DNA of 64,000 bases. Origin: Feifania hominis (lineage in GTDB: Bacteria > Bacillota > Clostridia > Oscillospirales > Feifaniaceae). Below are positions 1-8,165 of this stretch, piece after piece (position 1 is the first letter of the stretch; every line of letters starts with the position of its first letter). Position numbers and translations under genes: made by a program. Below the pieces are notes generated by a model. It was not told the DNA's origin. It saw only the letters and a list, made by a program, of their open reading frames with translations, and did not search any database. The stretch is from contig NZ_JACRSP010000003.1 of NCBI RefSeq assembly GCF_014384765.1, forward strand, positions 248,001-312,000, read 5' to 3'.

Positions 1-686
1 ACCCCGAGAAAGTGCAGAGTTTTCTGCGGGTGGCGGGCGCTCTGGGGCTCCACGCGCGGCTGGTGGGCGGCGAGCTGTGCCCGAAGGGCATGCAGTCCAT
101 GCTCGAGCAGGCCGCGGGCAAGCCCTTTGAGCGGGTGATCTCGAATCTCCTCATCCGCTCGATGATGAAAGCGAAGTACAGCGCCGAGAATCTCGGCCAC
201 TTCGGCATTGCGGCGAAGTACTACTGTCACTTTACCTCGCCGATTCGCCGTTACCCCGACCTTGCAGTGCACCGCATTCTCACCGCGATGGAGACGGGCG
301 GGCTCGACGGGCGAAAGGCCGCCTTTGAGCGCTTTGCCGAGGCGGCGGCCGAACAGTCGACCGAGTGCGAGATCCGCGCGCTCGAGGCCGAGCGCGACAT
401 CGAGGATCTCTACAAGGCGCTCTACATGGCGAAATTCGTCGGGGAGGAATTTGACGGCTTCGTTTCGTCGGTGACGGGCTTCGGCCTCTTTGTGGAGCTG
501 CCGAACACCGTTGAGGGGCTGGTGCACATCAGCGACCTCGACGACGACTACTATGTCTTTGACGAAGAAAAACTCCGCCTGACCGGCGAGCGCGGCGGCA
601 GAGTTTTTGCGCTGGGCGACCCGATTCGCGTGCGTCTGGTGCGAAGCGACATCACAGCAAGACAAATTGACTTTGTACCGGTCTGA
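1..686 (+). CDS. rnr: Ribonuclease R, C-terminal part (5' end outside window)
   Basis: 3'-5' exoribonuclease that degrades structured RNA. The reading frame is open from base 3, so the gene starts before the window. What remains is the end of the RNB catalytic domain, including the family stretch HFTSPIRRYPDLAVHR at about 235-285, followed by one S1 RNA-binding domain (FDGFVSSVTGFGLFVELPNTVEGLVHIS) at about 450-680. The protein stops right after the S1 domain, without the basic tail found in some homologues. Its last 35 bases overlap, tail to tail, the end of the opposite-strand phosphopantetheinyl transferase gene. Family assignment is firm; the missing N-terminus prevents a check of the cold-shock domains. 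Confidence 0.93.
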   Translation, partial: PEKVQSFLRVAGALGLHARLVGGELCPKGMQSMLEQAAGKPFERVISNLLIRSMMKAKYSAENLGHFGIAAKYYCHFTSPIRRYPDLAVHRILTAMETGGLDGRKAAFERFAEAAAEQSTECEIRALEAERDIEDLYKALYMAKFVGEEFDGFVSSVTGFGLFVELPNTVEGLVHISDLDDDYYVFDEEKLRLTGERGGRVFALGDPIRVRLVRSDITARQIDFVPV

Positions 687-1209
687 CCGGCCCTTCGTCC
701 GAGGCGATGCCCAGACAGAGCGACGGACTGATCCACATGCTGCCGAGATAGTGATCCCGGCAGCATTTTTTTATCCGGCCGGCGTCGACCACCGAGAAAC
801 TTGCTAGCCCCCCCGCGATGCCGCGGCCGAGCAGTTTCAGATAGGCCTCCTTGAGCGTCCAGAGCGCGAAGAAGCCCCGCTCCCCCTCGCAGGTGACATA
901 ATCCTGTTCGGCAGGGGCAAAGCGGCGCGCGACCGCGAGATTGACGGGCCGGCGCTGCTCGATGTCGATGCCGACCGGCGCGGTGGACAGAGCCATGGCA
1001 AAGTAGGGGCCGCTGTGAGAGTAGCTCACGCAGATCTCCGGCGCCCCCTCCACCCCCGGCGCGCCGAGGGCGTTTTTGACAAGCCGCACCGCGAGAGGCG
1101 GCCGCCGGCAGCAGGCGCGCAGAAACGCCGCCGCGTCGCGCTTGACCTGCCGCTCCACCGCGGCGTAACTCGCGCGGCCCGGCGTCTGGTAGAAATAGTA
1201 CTGTGTCAT
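652..1209 (-). CDS. 4'-phosphopantetheinyl transferase (Sfp type)
   Basis: Transfers phosphopantetheine from coenzyme A to a serine of carrier proteins. The 185-residue protein has the family landmarks: VGIDIE in the middle (magnesium-binding Asp and Glu) and ALWTLKEAYLKL, the W-x-x-K-E-A motif, about 35 residues later. Length is slightly below the usual Sfp length of about 220. The start ATG at 1209 is preceded by GGGAGGACC. No polyketide or peptide synthetase gene is in view, so the carrier-protein target is unknown; it may serve fatty-acid synthase ACP or a synthetase elsewhere. It converges on rnr and the two reading frames overlap. Confidence 0.85.
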   Translation of the reverse strand: MTQYYFYQTPGRASYAAVERQVKRDAAAFLRACCRRPPLAVRLVKNALGAPGVEGAPEICVSYSHSGPYFAMALSTAPVGIDIEQRRPVNLAVARRFAPAEQDYVTCEGERGFFALWTLKEAYLKLLGRGIAGGLASFSVVDAGRIKKCCRDHYLGSMWISPSLCLGIASDEGPVRPVQSQFVLL

Positions 1210-1439
1210 AGGTCCTCCCGTGTTGACATAAGGTGGCGATCAGACCGCCGATGCATAAAGAAAAAGGCTCATCTGACGGGCTTTTTTTCAAAAAATCAGC
1301 AGGTTTTCCACATTTTCAACAGCGTTATCAACAAATGTTATGTAAACTCCTGTAAAAAAAGAGTAAAATGCATAAAAACAACCTTGCCGTGCGGGGTGCC
1401 CTCTCAGGCGGCGGGGTGTGCAGGGAGCGGGCCGCCTCT

Positions 1440-2972
1440 CTACAGCTCGCCGAAGTACTTCCGGTCGAGGCTGCGGTAGGTGACGGCCTCGGCGACGTGC
1501 TCGGCCTCGATGCGCTCGCTGCCCGCGAGGTCGGCGATGGTGCGCGCTACCTTGAGAATGCGGTCGTAGCTTCGCGCGGTGAAACCGAGCGTCTCGTAGG
1601 AGGATTTCAGCAGCGCCGCCGCCTCGGCAGAGGGTGTGCAGTAGCGCGCGATTTCGGCGCGGCCCATCGCCGCGTTGCAGGTGAGCGCCTCACCGGCCAT
1701 GCGGCGCTGCGCGATCTCGCGGGCGGCGACCACCCGCGCGCGCACGGCGGCCGAGGACTCGCCCGGAGCCCGGGACTCCATCTCGTCGTATCCCACGGGC
1801 TGCACGTCGACGTGAAGGTCGATGCGGTCGAGAAGCGGCCCCGAGATGCGCGAGCGGTACTGCGCGACCTGGGCGGGCGTGCAGGTACAGTGCCGGGTCG
1901 GGTGGCCGAGATAGCCGCACCGGCAGGGATTCATTGCGCAGACCAGCGTGATCCGGCAGGGGAAGCGCAGCGTGAAATTCGACCGGGTGATGCTGACCGT
2001 GTGGTCCTCGAGCGGCTGACGCAGCGCCTCGAGCGCGGCCTTTGAAAACTCGGGCAGCTCGTCGAGAAAGAGCACCCCGTTGTGGGCAAGCGAGATCTCG
2101 CCCGGCCGCGGCATCGACCCGCCGCCGGTCAGCCCCACGGAGGAGATGGTATGGTGGGGCGAGCGGAAAGGCCGCGCCGTGAGCAGACTCACGCCGTCGG
2201 GCAGCGCGTTTGCCACCGAGTAGACCTTGGTGGCCTCAAGCGCTTCGTCAAAGCTCATCGGCGGCAGAATGCCGGGCAGACGCTTTGCGAGCATGCTCTT
2301 GCCCGCACCCGGCGGGCCGATCATCAGGATGTTGTGCCCGCCGGCTGCGGCGATTTCAAGCGCGCGCTTGACATTCTGCTGCCCGCGCACATCGGCAAAG
2401 TCGGGAAGCCCCGTGAGGACTTCGCTTTCGCGGGCGGGGCAAAAGGGCACGACGCGCCGCTCCCGCTCGCCGCGCAGCATCTCGCAGAGCTCGGGCACCG
2501 AGCGCACCGCCACAATCTCAATGCCGCCGACCGCGGCGGCCGACTCGGCGTTCTCAGCCGGGAGATAGATCACCTTAAAACCCCGGTCGCGCGCGCCGAT
2601 GGCCATGGCGAGCGCCCCGCGCGCGGGGCGCAGCTGCCCGCCGAGCGAGAGCTCGCCGAGAAAGGCCGCGTCCTGCGGCGGCGCGGGAATCTGCTTTGTC
2701 GCCGAGAGGATGCCGATGAGAATGGGCAGGTCGTAGACCGGCCCCTCCTTGTGGGTGTCAGCGGGGGCGAGGTTGACAGTGATGCGCGACACCGGGTACT
2801 GAAACCCGCAGTTTTTCAGCGCCGCGCGCACCCGGTCGCGCGACTCCTTGACGGCGGTGCCGGGCAGACCCACAATATCAAAGGCGGGCAGTCCCGTCGA
2901 CACGTCGGTCTCCACCGTGACGGGATAGGCGTCGAGCCCGAAGAGCCCCATGCTCGCAACGGATGTGGTCAT
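1440..2972 (-). CDS. comM: YifB/ComM-family Mg-chelatase-like AAA+ ATPase
   Basis: A 510-residue protein of the YifB/ComM family. It has an N-terminal Lon-protease-like domain (residues about 1-170), a central AAA+ magnesium-chelatase domain with Walker A GPPGAGKSML at about 217-226 and Walker B LFLDELPEF at about 300, and the C-terminal Mg-chelatase C domain. ComM is known as a branch-migration helicase for natural transformation in Gram-negatives; its role in Firmicutes is less clear. Start ATG at 2972 has a GGGGGT Shine-Dalgarno; the next Met (MGLFG) would trim seven residues. It is transcribed away from the repeat cluster at 3.1-3.5 kb. Confidence 0.92.
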   Translation of the reverse strand: MTTSVASMGLFGLDAYPVTVETDVSTGLPAFDIVGLPGTAVKESRDRVRAALKNCGFQYPVSRITVNLAPADTHKEGPVYDLPILIGILSATKQIPAPPQDAAFLGELSLGGQLRPARGALAMAIGARDRGFKVIYLPAENAESAAAVGGIEIVAVRSVPELCEMLRGERERRVVPFCPARESEVLTGLPDFADVRGQQNVKRALEIAAAGGHNILMIGPPGAGKSMLAKRLPGILPPMSFDEALEATKVYSVANALPDGVSLLTARPFRSPHHTISSVGLTGGGSMPRPGEISLAHNGVLFLDELPEFSKAALEALRQPLEDHTVSITRSNFTLRFPCRITLVCAMNPCRCGYLGHPTRHCTCTPAQVAQYRSRISGPLLDRIDLHVDVQPVGYDEMESRAPGESSAAVRARVVAAREIAQRRMAGEALTCNAAMGRAEIARYCTPSAEAAALLKSSYETLGFTARSYDRILKVARTIADLAGSERIEAEHVAEAVTYRSLDRKYFGEL

Positions 2973-3143
2973 ACAGCAACCCCCTCATGTCGTCCCCGAT
3001 GAATGGAGGAGCCCGCCCGCAGGCGGCCGCATACCGGGGATATGTTTCCATTTTACACGCTTTTGTCGGGTCTGTACAGATGAAATGGGCGACGGGACCG
3101 TTTTTCCGCCGCGACGCGCGTTGTCTTGTGCCGCGGTTTGTTG

Positions 3144-3471
3144 TATAATAGCCGCAGAGCGGCTATTATATTAAATTTCAGGCCGTTTTGCCGCCCTCGC
3201 AGGGCGGCAAAACATGGCCACGTGATACCCTGACCGCTTCGCGCTCATGGTATCACAGCCGCAGAGCGGCTATTATATTGAATTTCAGGCCGTTTTTCCG
3301 CCCCCGCAGGACGGCAAAACATGGCCACGCGATACCCTGACCGCTTCGCGCTCATGGTATCACAGCCGCAGAGCGGCTATTATATTGAATTTCAGACCGT
3401 TTTTCCGCCCTTTGCAGGATGGCAAAATATGGCCGCGTGATACCCTGACCGCTTCGCGCTCATGGTATCAC
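3144..3471. repeat. Three tandem units of a ~107-bp palindromic repeat
   Basis: The 567-base gap between comM and the desulfurase gene is mostly filled by three near-identical head-to-tail units (about 3150-3256, 3257-3363, 3364-3471). Each unit has three inverted repeats: an outer one around GCCGCAGAGCGGC flanked by TATAATA arms (complete only in the first unit, 3144-3170), a middle one GTTTTGCCGCCCT/AGGGCGGCAAAAC (3185-3213 in unit 1), and a last one GTGATACC/GGTATCAC (3222-3256). Divergent copies of the same element lie at about 10219-10635 and 26463-26700. No coding potential or transposase is linked to it. It behaves like a REP/BIME- or MITE-type element; the family is not one I can name. 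Confidence 0.85.
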
Positions 3472-3540
3472 AGATGGATATACCCGCCGTGGAGCGCCGC
3501 GATTTGCGCGGCGCTTCGGTGAGGGGAAAGGGAGCAAAAC

Positions 3541-4686
3541 ATGGAACACTACCTCGACAACAGCGCGACCACCAAACCCTACCCGCAGGCGGTGTGGGCG
3601 ATGACCGAGGTGCTCACGCGCGACTACGGCAACCCCTCGTCGGCGCACCGCAAGGGAGTCGAGAGCGAGGCGCATCTGCGCGCGGCACGCGAAACGGTGG
3701 CGAAGACGCTCGCCTGCGAGGCGGACGAGCTCTTTTTCACCTCGGGCGGCACCGAGGCGGACAATCTCGCAATTCTCGGCGGCGCGGCGGCCCGCAGCCG
3801 TGCGGGCCGCCATATCGTCACCACCGACTCGGAGCATCCGGCGGTGGAAAACGCCGTGGGCCGGCTCGAGGAGCGGGGCTTTACGGTCACCCGCCTGTCG
3901 ACGCGCGGCGGCATGATTGACCCCGCCGCGCTCGAGGCCGCCCTGCGGCCGGACACCGCGCTTGTGAGCATGATGATGGTCAACAACGAGACCGGCGCCG
4001 TCTACCCGGTAAACCGGGTGCGCGAACTTCTTGAGCAGAGAAGCCCGAACGCCCTGTTTCACATCGACGCCGTACAGGGCTACGGCAAGCTGCCCTTTTC
4101 GGTGAAGAAGCTCGGGTGCGATCTGCTGACGGTCAGCGCCCACAAAATCGGCGGGCCAAAGGGCGTGGGCGCCCTCTATGTGCGCCGGGGCGTACACATC
4201 GAGAGCCTTGTGTGCGGCGGCGGGCAGGAGGGAAACCTGCGCTCGGGCACCGAAAATCTGCCCGGCATCGCGGGCTTTGCGGCGGCCTGCGAGGCGACGT
4301 TTGACGACCTGCCCAGGAAGCTTCAGGCTCTTCGCGCTCTGCGCGAGGAGCTCATATGCCGCCTCGGCGAACAGCTCCCGCAGGCGATTGTACATCTGCC
4401 GGCGCAGGCGGCGCCCCACATCGTCAACTTCTCTCTGCCGCCCTACAAGTCGGAGACGCTTGTGCACGCGCTCGAGCAGTATGACGTCTTTGTCTCGGGC
4501 GGTTCGGCCTGCAACGCAAAGAAGAAAGTGAGAAGCCGCGCGCTCACGGCTTTCGGTCTGCCGGACGAGCAGGTCGACAGCGCGCTTCGCGTGAGCTTCT
4601 GTTTTGAAAACACCCGCGAGGACATCGACGCGCTGCTCGATGCGCTGGGGGCCGCTGCGGCCTCGCTCGCCGCGGGAACAGTATAG
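3541..4686 (+). CDS. Cysteine desulfurase (NifS/IscS family)
   Basis: PLP enzyme that moves sulfur from cysteine onto its own active-site cysteine and then to acceptors. The 381-residue protein shows the aminotransferase class V fold: SAHKIGGPKG (about 198-207) carries the PLP-binding lysine, and SGGSACNAKK (about 319-328) carries the catalytic cysteine on the flexible loop. It lies 10 bases upstream of thiI, as in the Bacillus nifZ-thiI pair, so delivery of sulfur to ThiI for 4-thiouridine in tRNA is the likely job. The start ATG follows GGGGAAAGGGAG. The upstream region holds the palindromic repeat array. Confidence 0.92.
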   Translation: MEHYLDNSATTKPYPQAVWAMTEVLTRDYGNPSSAHRKGVESEAHLRAARETVAKTLACEADELFFTSGGTEADNLAILGGAAARSRAGRHIVTTDSEHPAVENAVGRLEERGFTVTRLSTRGGMIDPAALEAALRPDTALVSMMMVNNETGAVYPVNRVRELLEQRSPNALFHIDAVQGYGKLPFSVKKLGCDLLTVSAHKIGGPKGVGALYVRRGVHIESLVCGGGQEGNLRSGTENLPGIAGFAAACEATFDDLPRKLQALRALREELICRLGEQLPQAIVHLPAQAAPHIVNFSLPPYKSETLVHALEQYDVFVSGGSACNAKKKVRSRALTAFGLPDEQVDSALRVSFCFENTREDIDALLDALGAAAASLAAGTV

Positions 4687-4696
4687 GGGGATATTG

Positions 4697-5899
4697 GTGA
4701 AAGAGGTCATTCTGGTCAAATACGGCGAAATTGTGCTCAAGGGGCAAAACCGCCTCTACTTTGACAACATATTACAGCGAAACATCCGCTACCGGCTGAA
4801 AAGTCTGGGTGCGTTCCAGTACAAATTCGCCCAGTCGACGCTCTACATCACGCCGCCCGAGGCGGCCGACGACCCGTTCGGCTTTTCTGAGAGCGTGACC
4901 GATCAGGCCGTCGAGCGGCTCTTGAAGATCTTCGGCATCGCCTCGGTCTCGGTGGCGGCCGTCACCGAAAAGCAGCTCGCAGCCATCTCGCAGGCCGCCT
5001 GCGAGCGCTTTGGCGAGGTGCTGCGCGCGGCGCGCACGTTCAAGGTGGAGGCCAAGCGCAGCGACAAGACCTTTCCCATGACTTCGATGGAGCTCATGCG
5101 CGAGGTCGGCGGCGACATTCTCGAGCGCTTTCCCCATCTCAAGGTGGATGTGCACAACCCCGAGGTGACGGTGGTGGTCGAGATCCGCGACTTTGCGGCC
5201 TATGTACACGCGAAGAACCTCAGGGGCGCGGGGGGGCTGCCGGTCGGCTGCAACGGCATGGCGGCGCTGATGCTCTCGGGCGGCATCGACAGCCCGGTGG
5301 CGGGCCACATGATGGCAAAGCGCGGCATGAAGCTTGTGGGCGTGCACTTTCACTCCTACCCCTACACCAGCGACAAGGCCAAGGAGAAGGTGCTGCGCCT
5401 GGCAAAGGCCATGACCCCCTACTGCGGCGGATTCCCGGTTTTCGTGGTGCCCTTTACAAAGATCCAGGAGCAGATCAAGGCCCACTGTGACACCGAGAAT
5501 TTCACCATTGTCATGCGCCGGCTCATGATGAAGATCACCGAGCGCATCGCGCTGCGCGAGGGCTGCCAGGCGATTGTCACCGGCGAGAGTCTCGGCCAGG
5601 TTGCGAGCCAGACCGTGCAGGGCATCGCGGTGTCGAACGCCGCGGCCGAGCGCCTGCCGGTGCTGCGCCCGCTGATCGGCATGGACAAGGACGAGATCAT
5701 CGCCCTCTCGCGGCGCATCGGCACATTCGACATCTCCATCGAGCCGTATGAGGACTGCTGCGCGCTCTTCTCGCCGAAGCACCCGAACACAAAGCCGCTG
5801 CTCGAGGCCATTGAACGCGAGGAGCGCAAACTCCCGCTCGAGGAGCTCATCGACGAGGCGGTGCGCGGGGCCGAAATACACAACATCTCTCTGAAATAG
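4697..5899 (+). CDS. thiI: tRNA 4-thiouridine synthase ThiI
   Basis: Makes 4-thiouridine at position 8 of tRNA using ATP and persulfide sulfur. I place the start at GTG 4697, six bases after AGGGGG; an upstream ATG in the same frame lies inside the desulfurase gene and is not credible. About 400 residues: ferredoxin-like N-domain, THUMP domain (about 60-165), then the PP-loop AMP-forming domain with LSGGIDSPVAG at about 190. There is no C-terminal rhodanese domain, as in Bacillus and other short ThiI proteins, so the partner desulfurase just upstream must supply sulfur directly. Confidence 0.93.
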   Translation: MKEVILVKYGEIVLKGQNRLYFDNILQRNIRYRLKSLGAFQYKFAQSTLYITPPEAADDPFGFSESVTDQAVERLLKIFGIASVSVAAVTEKQLAAISQAACERFGEVLRAARTFKVEAKRSDKTFPMTSMELMREVGGDILERFPHLKVDVHNPEVTVVVEIRDFAAYVHAKNLRGAGGLPVGCNGMAALMLSGGIDSPVAGHMMAKRGMKLVGVHFHSYPYTSDKAKEKVLRLAKAMTPYCGGFPVFVVPFTKIQEQIKAHCDTENFTIVMRRLMMKITERIALREGCQAIVTGESLGQVASQTVQGIAVSNAAAERLPVLRPLIGMDKDEIIALSRRIGTFDISIEPYEDCCALFSPKHPNTKPLLEAIEREERKLPLEELIDEAVRGAEIHNISLK

Positions 5900-5923
5900 A
5901 CTACCAGGAAACCAGGTGAACCA

Positions 5924-7171
5924 ATGAACGCGGAAATTCTTGCAGTGGGAACCGAGCTGCTGCTCGGCAACATCCTCAACACAAACGCCCGCTATCTCAG
6001 CGAGCGCCTGCCCGAGGCGGGCATCAACGTCTACTACCAGTCGGTCTGCGGGGACAACCCGCAGCGCCTGAAAGAGACCCTCTCGCTCGCCCTCTCGCGC
6101 AGCGACATGGTCATCACGACCGGCGGCCTCGGCCCGACCTACGACGATCTGACCAAGGAGACGGTCGCCGAGGCGCTGGGGCTGCGGCTCGTGCTGCACG
6201 AGCCGAGCCTGCGGCTCATCGAGCAGTACATGGCCTCCCTCGGGCGGGAGATGACCCCCATTCAGCGCAAACAGGCCATGCAGCCCGAGGGTGCGACGGT
6301 CTTTCGCAACGACTGGGGCACGGCGCCCGCCTGCGCGGTGGAGGCGAGGGGAAAGGTCGTCATCCTGCTGCCCGGGCCGCCGCGCGAGATGGAGCCTCTG
6401 TTTGAGCACTGCGTCTTGCCCTGGCTCGCCAAATTCTCCGAGGGGGTGCTCCTGTCCCACACGGTGCACATCTTCGGCGTGGGCGAGGCCGAGGTCGAGG
6501 AGAGACTCTCCCATCTGCTGCGCGACAGTGTGAATCCCACGGTCGCCCCCTACGCCAAGCAGGGCGAGGTGCAGCTGCGCGTGAGCGCCAAAGCCGGCAC
6601 CCGCGAGGCCGCCGAGGCGCTGATCGCCCCGGCGATCGAAGCGGTGCGCGCCGAGCTCGGCGACCATGTCTACGGCATCGACGTCGGCAGTCTGCAGGCG
6701 GCGGTGGTCGCGCTTCTTCGCGAGCGCGGACTCAAGCTCGCGACCGCCGAGAGCTGCACGGCGGGGCTTCTCTCCAAGCGCATCACGGAGATCCCGGGCG
6801 CGTCGGAGGTCTTTGAGTGCGGTGTGACGAGCTACGCAAACCGCATCAAGCACGAGCTGCTCGGCGTGTCCGAGCAGACGCTGCGCGAGTTCGGCGCGGT
6901 GAGCGAGCCCGTGGCGTGTCAGATGGCCGAGGGGGTGCGCCGCCTTGCGGGCGCCGACATCGGCGTGGGCATCACGGGGCTCGCAGGGCCCGGCGGCGGC
7001 TCGACCGAAAAGCCGGTGGGGCTTGTGTATGTGGCGCTGAGCACCGCCGGGGGCACCGAGGCGAAGCGGCTCATGCTCGCGCGCGTGAACCCCGACCGGG
7101 AGAACATCCGCTATCTCGCCTCGTCAAACGCGCTCGACATGGTTCGCCGCGCGCTGATGAAACAAAACTGA
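5924..7171 (+). CDS. cinA: CinA-family protein (MoCF domain plus NMN amidohydrolase domain)
   Basis: Full-length 415-residue CinA. The N-terminal molybdopterin-binding-like domain has TTGGLGPTYDDLTKE at about 65-80; the C-terminal CinA domain has ATAESCTAGL (about 268-277) and GITGLAGPGGGSTEKPVG (about 349-366). The C-domain of characterised homologues deamidates nicotinamide mononucleotide and the N-domain has ADP-ribose pyrophosphatase activity, so pyridine-nucleotide recycling is the probable role. It starts 24 bases after thiI and is followed 22 bases later by rsmA, suggesting a co-transcribed housekeeping run. No recA follows, unlike in streptococci. Confidence 0.93.
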   Translation: MNAEILAVGTELLLGNILNTNARYLSERLPEAGINVYYQSVCGDNPQRLKETLSLALSRSDMVITTGGLGPTYDDLTKETVAEALGLRLVLHEPSLRLIEQYMASLGREMTPIQRKQAMQPEGATVFRNDWGTAPACAVEARGKVVILLPGPPREMEPLFEHCVLPWLAKFSEGVLLSHTVHIFGVGEAEVEERLSHLLRDSVNPTVAPYAKQGEVQLRVSAKAGTREAAEALIAPAIEAVRAELGDHVYGIDVGSLQAAVVALLRERGLKLATAESCTAGLLSKRITEIPGASEVFECGVTSYANRIKHELLGVSEQTLREFGAVSEPVACQMAEGVRRLAGADIGVGITGLAGPGGGSTEKPVGLVYVALSTAGGTEAKRLMLARVNPDRENIRYLASSNALDMVRRALMKQN

Positions 7172-7193
7172 CAGGCCGCCGGCCGGGAGGACT

Positions 7194-8084
7194 ATGGAAA
7201 ACACACTGTGCAGTCTCAAGACCATACAGGACATCCGCGCGCGACACGGCTTTGCCTTTACAAAGTCGCTCGGGCAGAATTTTCTGATCAACCCCCAGAT
7301 TCCCCGGCAGATCGCCGAGGGCGCGGGGATCGACGCGGACACCGGCGTCATCGAGGTGGGGCCGGGAATCGGCTGCCTGACATTCGAGCTTGCGCAGCGC
7401 GCGAAGAAAGTGGTGGCAGTCGAGCTCGACCGCTCGCTTCTGCCTGTGCTCGGCGAGACGCTCGCCGCGTTTGACAACGTGAGCGTCGTCAACGCCGATG
7501 TGCTGAAGCTCGACCTCGGCGAACTCATCGAGCGCGAATTCGCGGGTATGCGGGTCGTGGTCTGCGCCAATCTGCCCTACTACATCACGACGCCGGTCAT
7601 CATGAAATTTCTGGAGGAGGGCCTTTCGGTCGACAGCCTCACAGTCATGGTGCAGCGCGAGGTGGCCGAGCGCTTTCTCGCCCCCGCCGGACAAAAGGAG
7701 TACGGCGCCATCTCCGTCGCGGTGCAGTACTACAGCGCTCCGCGGCTTTTGCTGCGGGTGGGAAGAGGGAATTTTCACCCGGCGCCAAAGGTCGACTCCG
7801 CGGTGATCCGAATGGACATTTTGCAGGATCGGGGAGCAAAAGTTGCAAATGAGGCATTTTTTCTGTCGGTGGTGCGCGCCGCTTTCGGCCAGCGCAGAAA
7901 GACGCTGCAAAACGCGCTGGCAAACGGCCTTGCGCAGATTGGCAAGCAGGATGTCGTCAAAGCCCTTACGGAAATGGGGCTTGACGCCGACATCCGCGGC
8001 GAGCGGCTGAGCCTTTCGGAGTTTGCGGCGCTCAGCGATTTGTTAATACAATATTTACACAATTGCGAGAAATTTCACAAATAA
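7194..8084 (+). CDS. rsmA: 16S rRNA dimethyladenosine transferase RsmA (KsgA)
   Basis: Dimethylates two adjacent adenines near the 3' end of 16S rRNA during small-subunit maturation. The 296-residue protein has KSLGQNFLI (about 23-31), the SAM-binding motif EVGPGIGCLT (about 60-69) and the catalytic N-L-P-Y motif NLPYYITTPV (about 125-134), followed by a helical C-terminal domain. The ATG at 7194 follows GGGAGGAC. The AT-rich 3' end runs into the promoter of pckG. Confidence 0.95.
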   Translation: MENTLCSLKTIQDIRARHGFAFTKSLGQNFLINPQIPRQIAEGAGIDADTGVIEVGPGIGCLTFELAQRAKKVVAVELDRSLLPVLGETLAAFDNVSVVNADVLKLDLGELIEREFAGMRVVVCANLPYYITTPVIMKFLEEGLSVDSLTVMVQREVAERFLAPAGQKEYGAISVAVQYYSAPRLLLRVGRGNFHPAPKVDSAVIRMDILQDRGAKVANEAFFLSVVRAAFGQRRKTLQNALANGLAQIGKQDVVKALTEMGLDADIRGERLSLSEFAALSDLLIQYLHNCEKFHK

Positions 8085-8088
8085 TAAA

Positions 8089-8117
8089 TTGCAAAATCAG
8101 CACCAATCGTTTATAAT
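8089..8117 (+). promoter_or_regulatory. Probable sigma-A promoter of pckG
   Basis: TTGCAA (8089-8094), a 17-base spacer and a perfect TATAAT (8112-8117), in an AT-rich gap unlike the surrounding coding DNA. Transcription would start near 8125, giving a leader of about 40 bases before the AGGAGG at 8151-8156. Confidence 0.65.
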
Positions 8118-8165
8118 GATTCTTGATCGTTTTTTCTACAAATTCACGCAAGGAGGACGAGTAAC

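Noticed and set aside
4772..6853. 693-codon reverse-strand open frame
   Set aside because: It is the antisense shadow of thiI and cinA in GC-rich DNA; the sequence is rich in His, Arg, Leu and Gly with no domain and no ribosome site.
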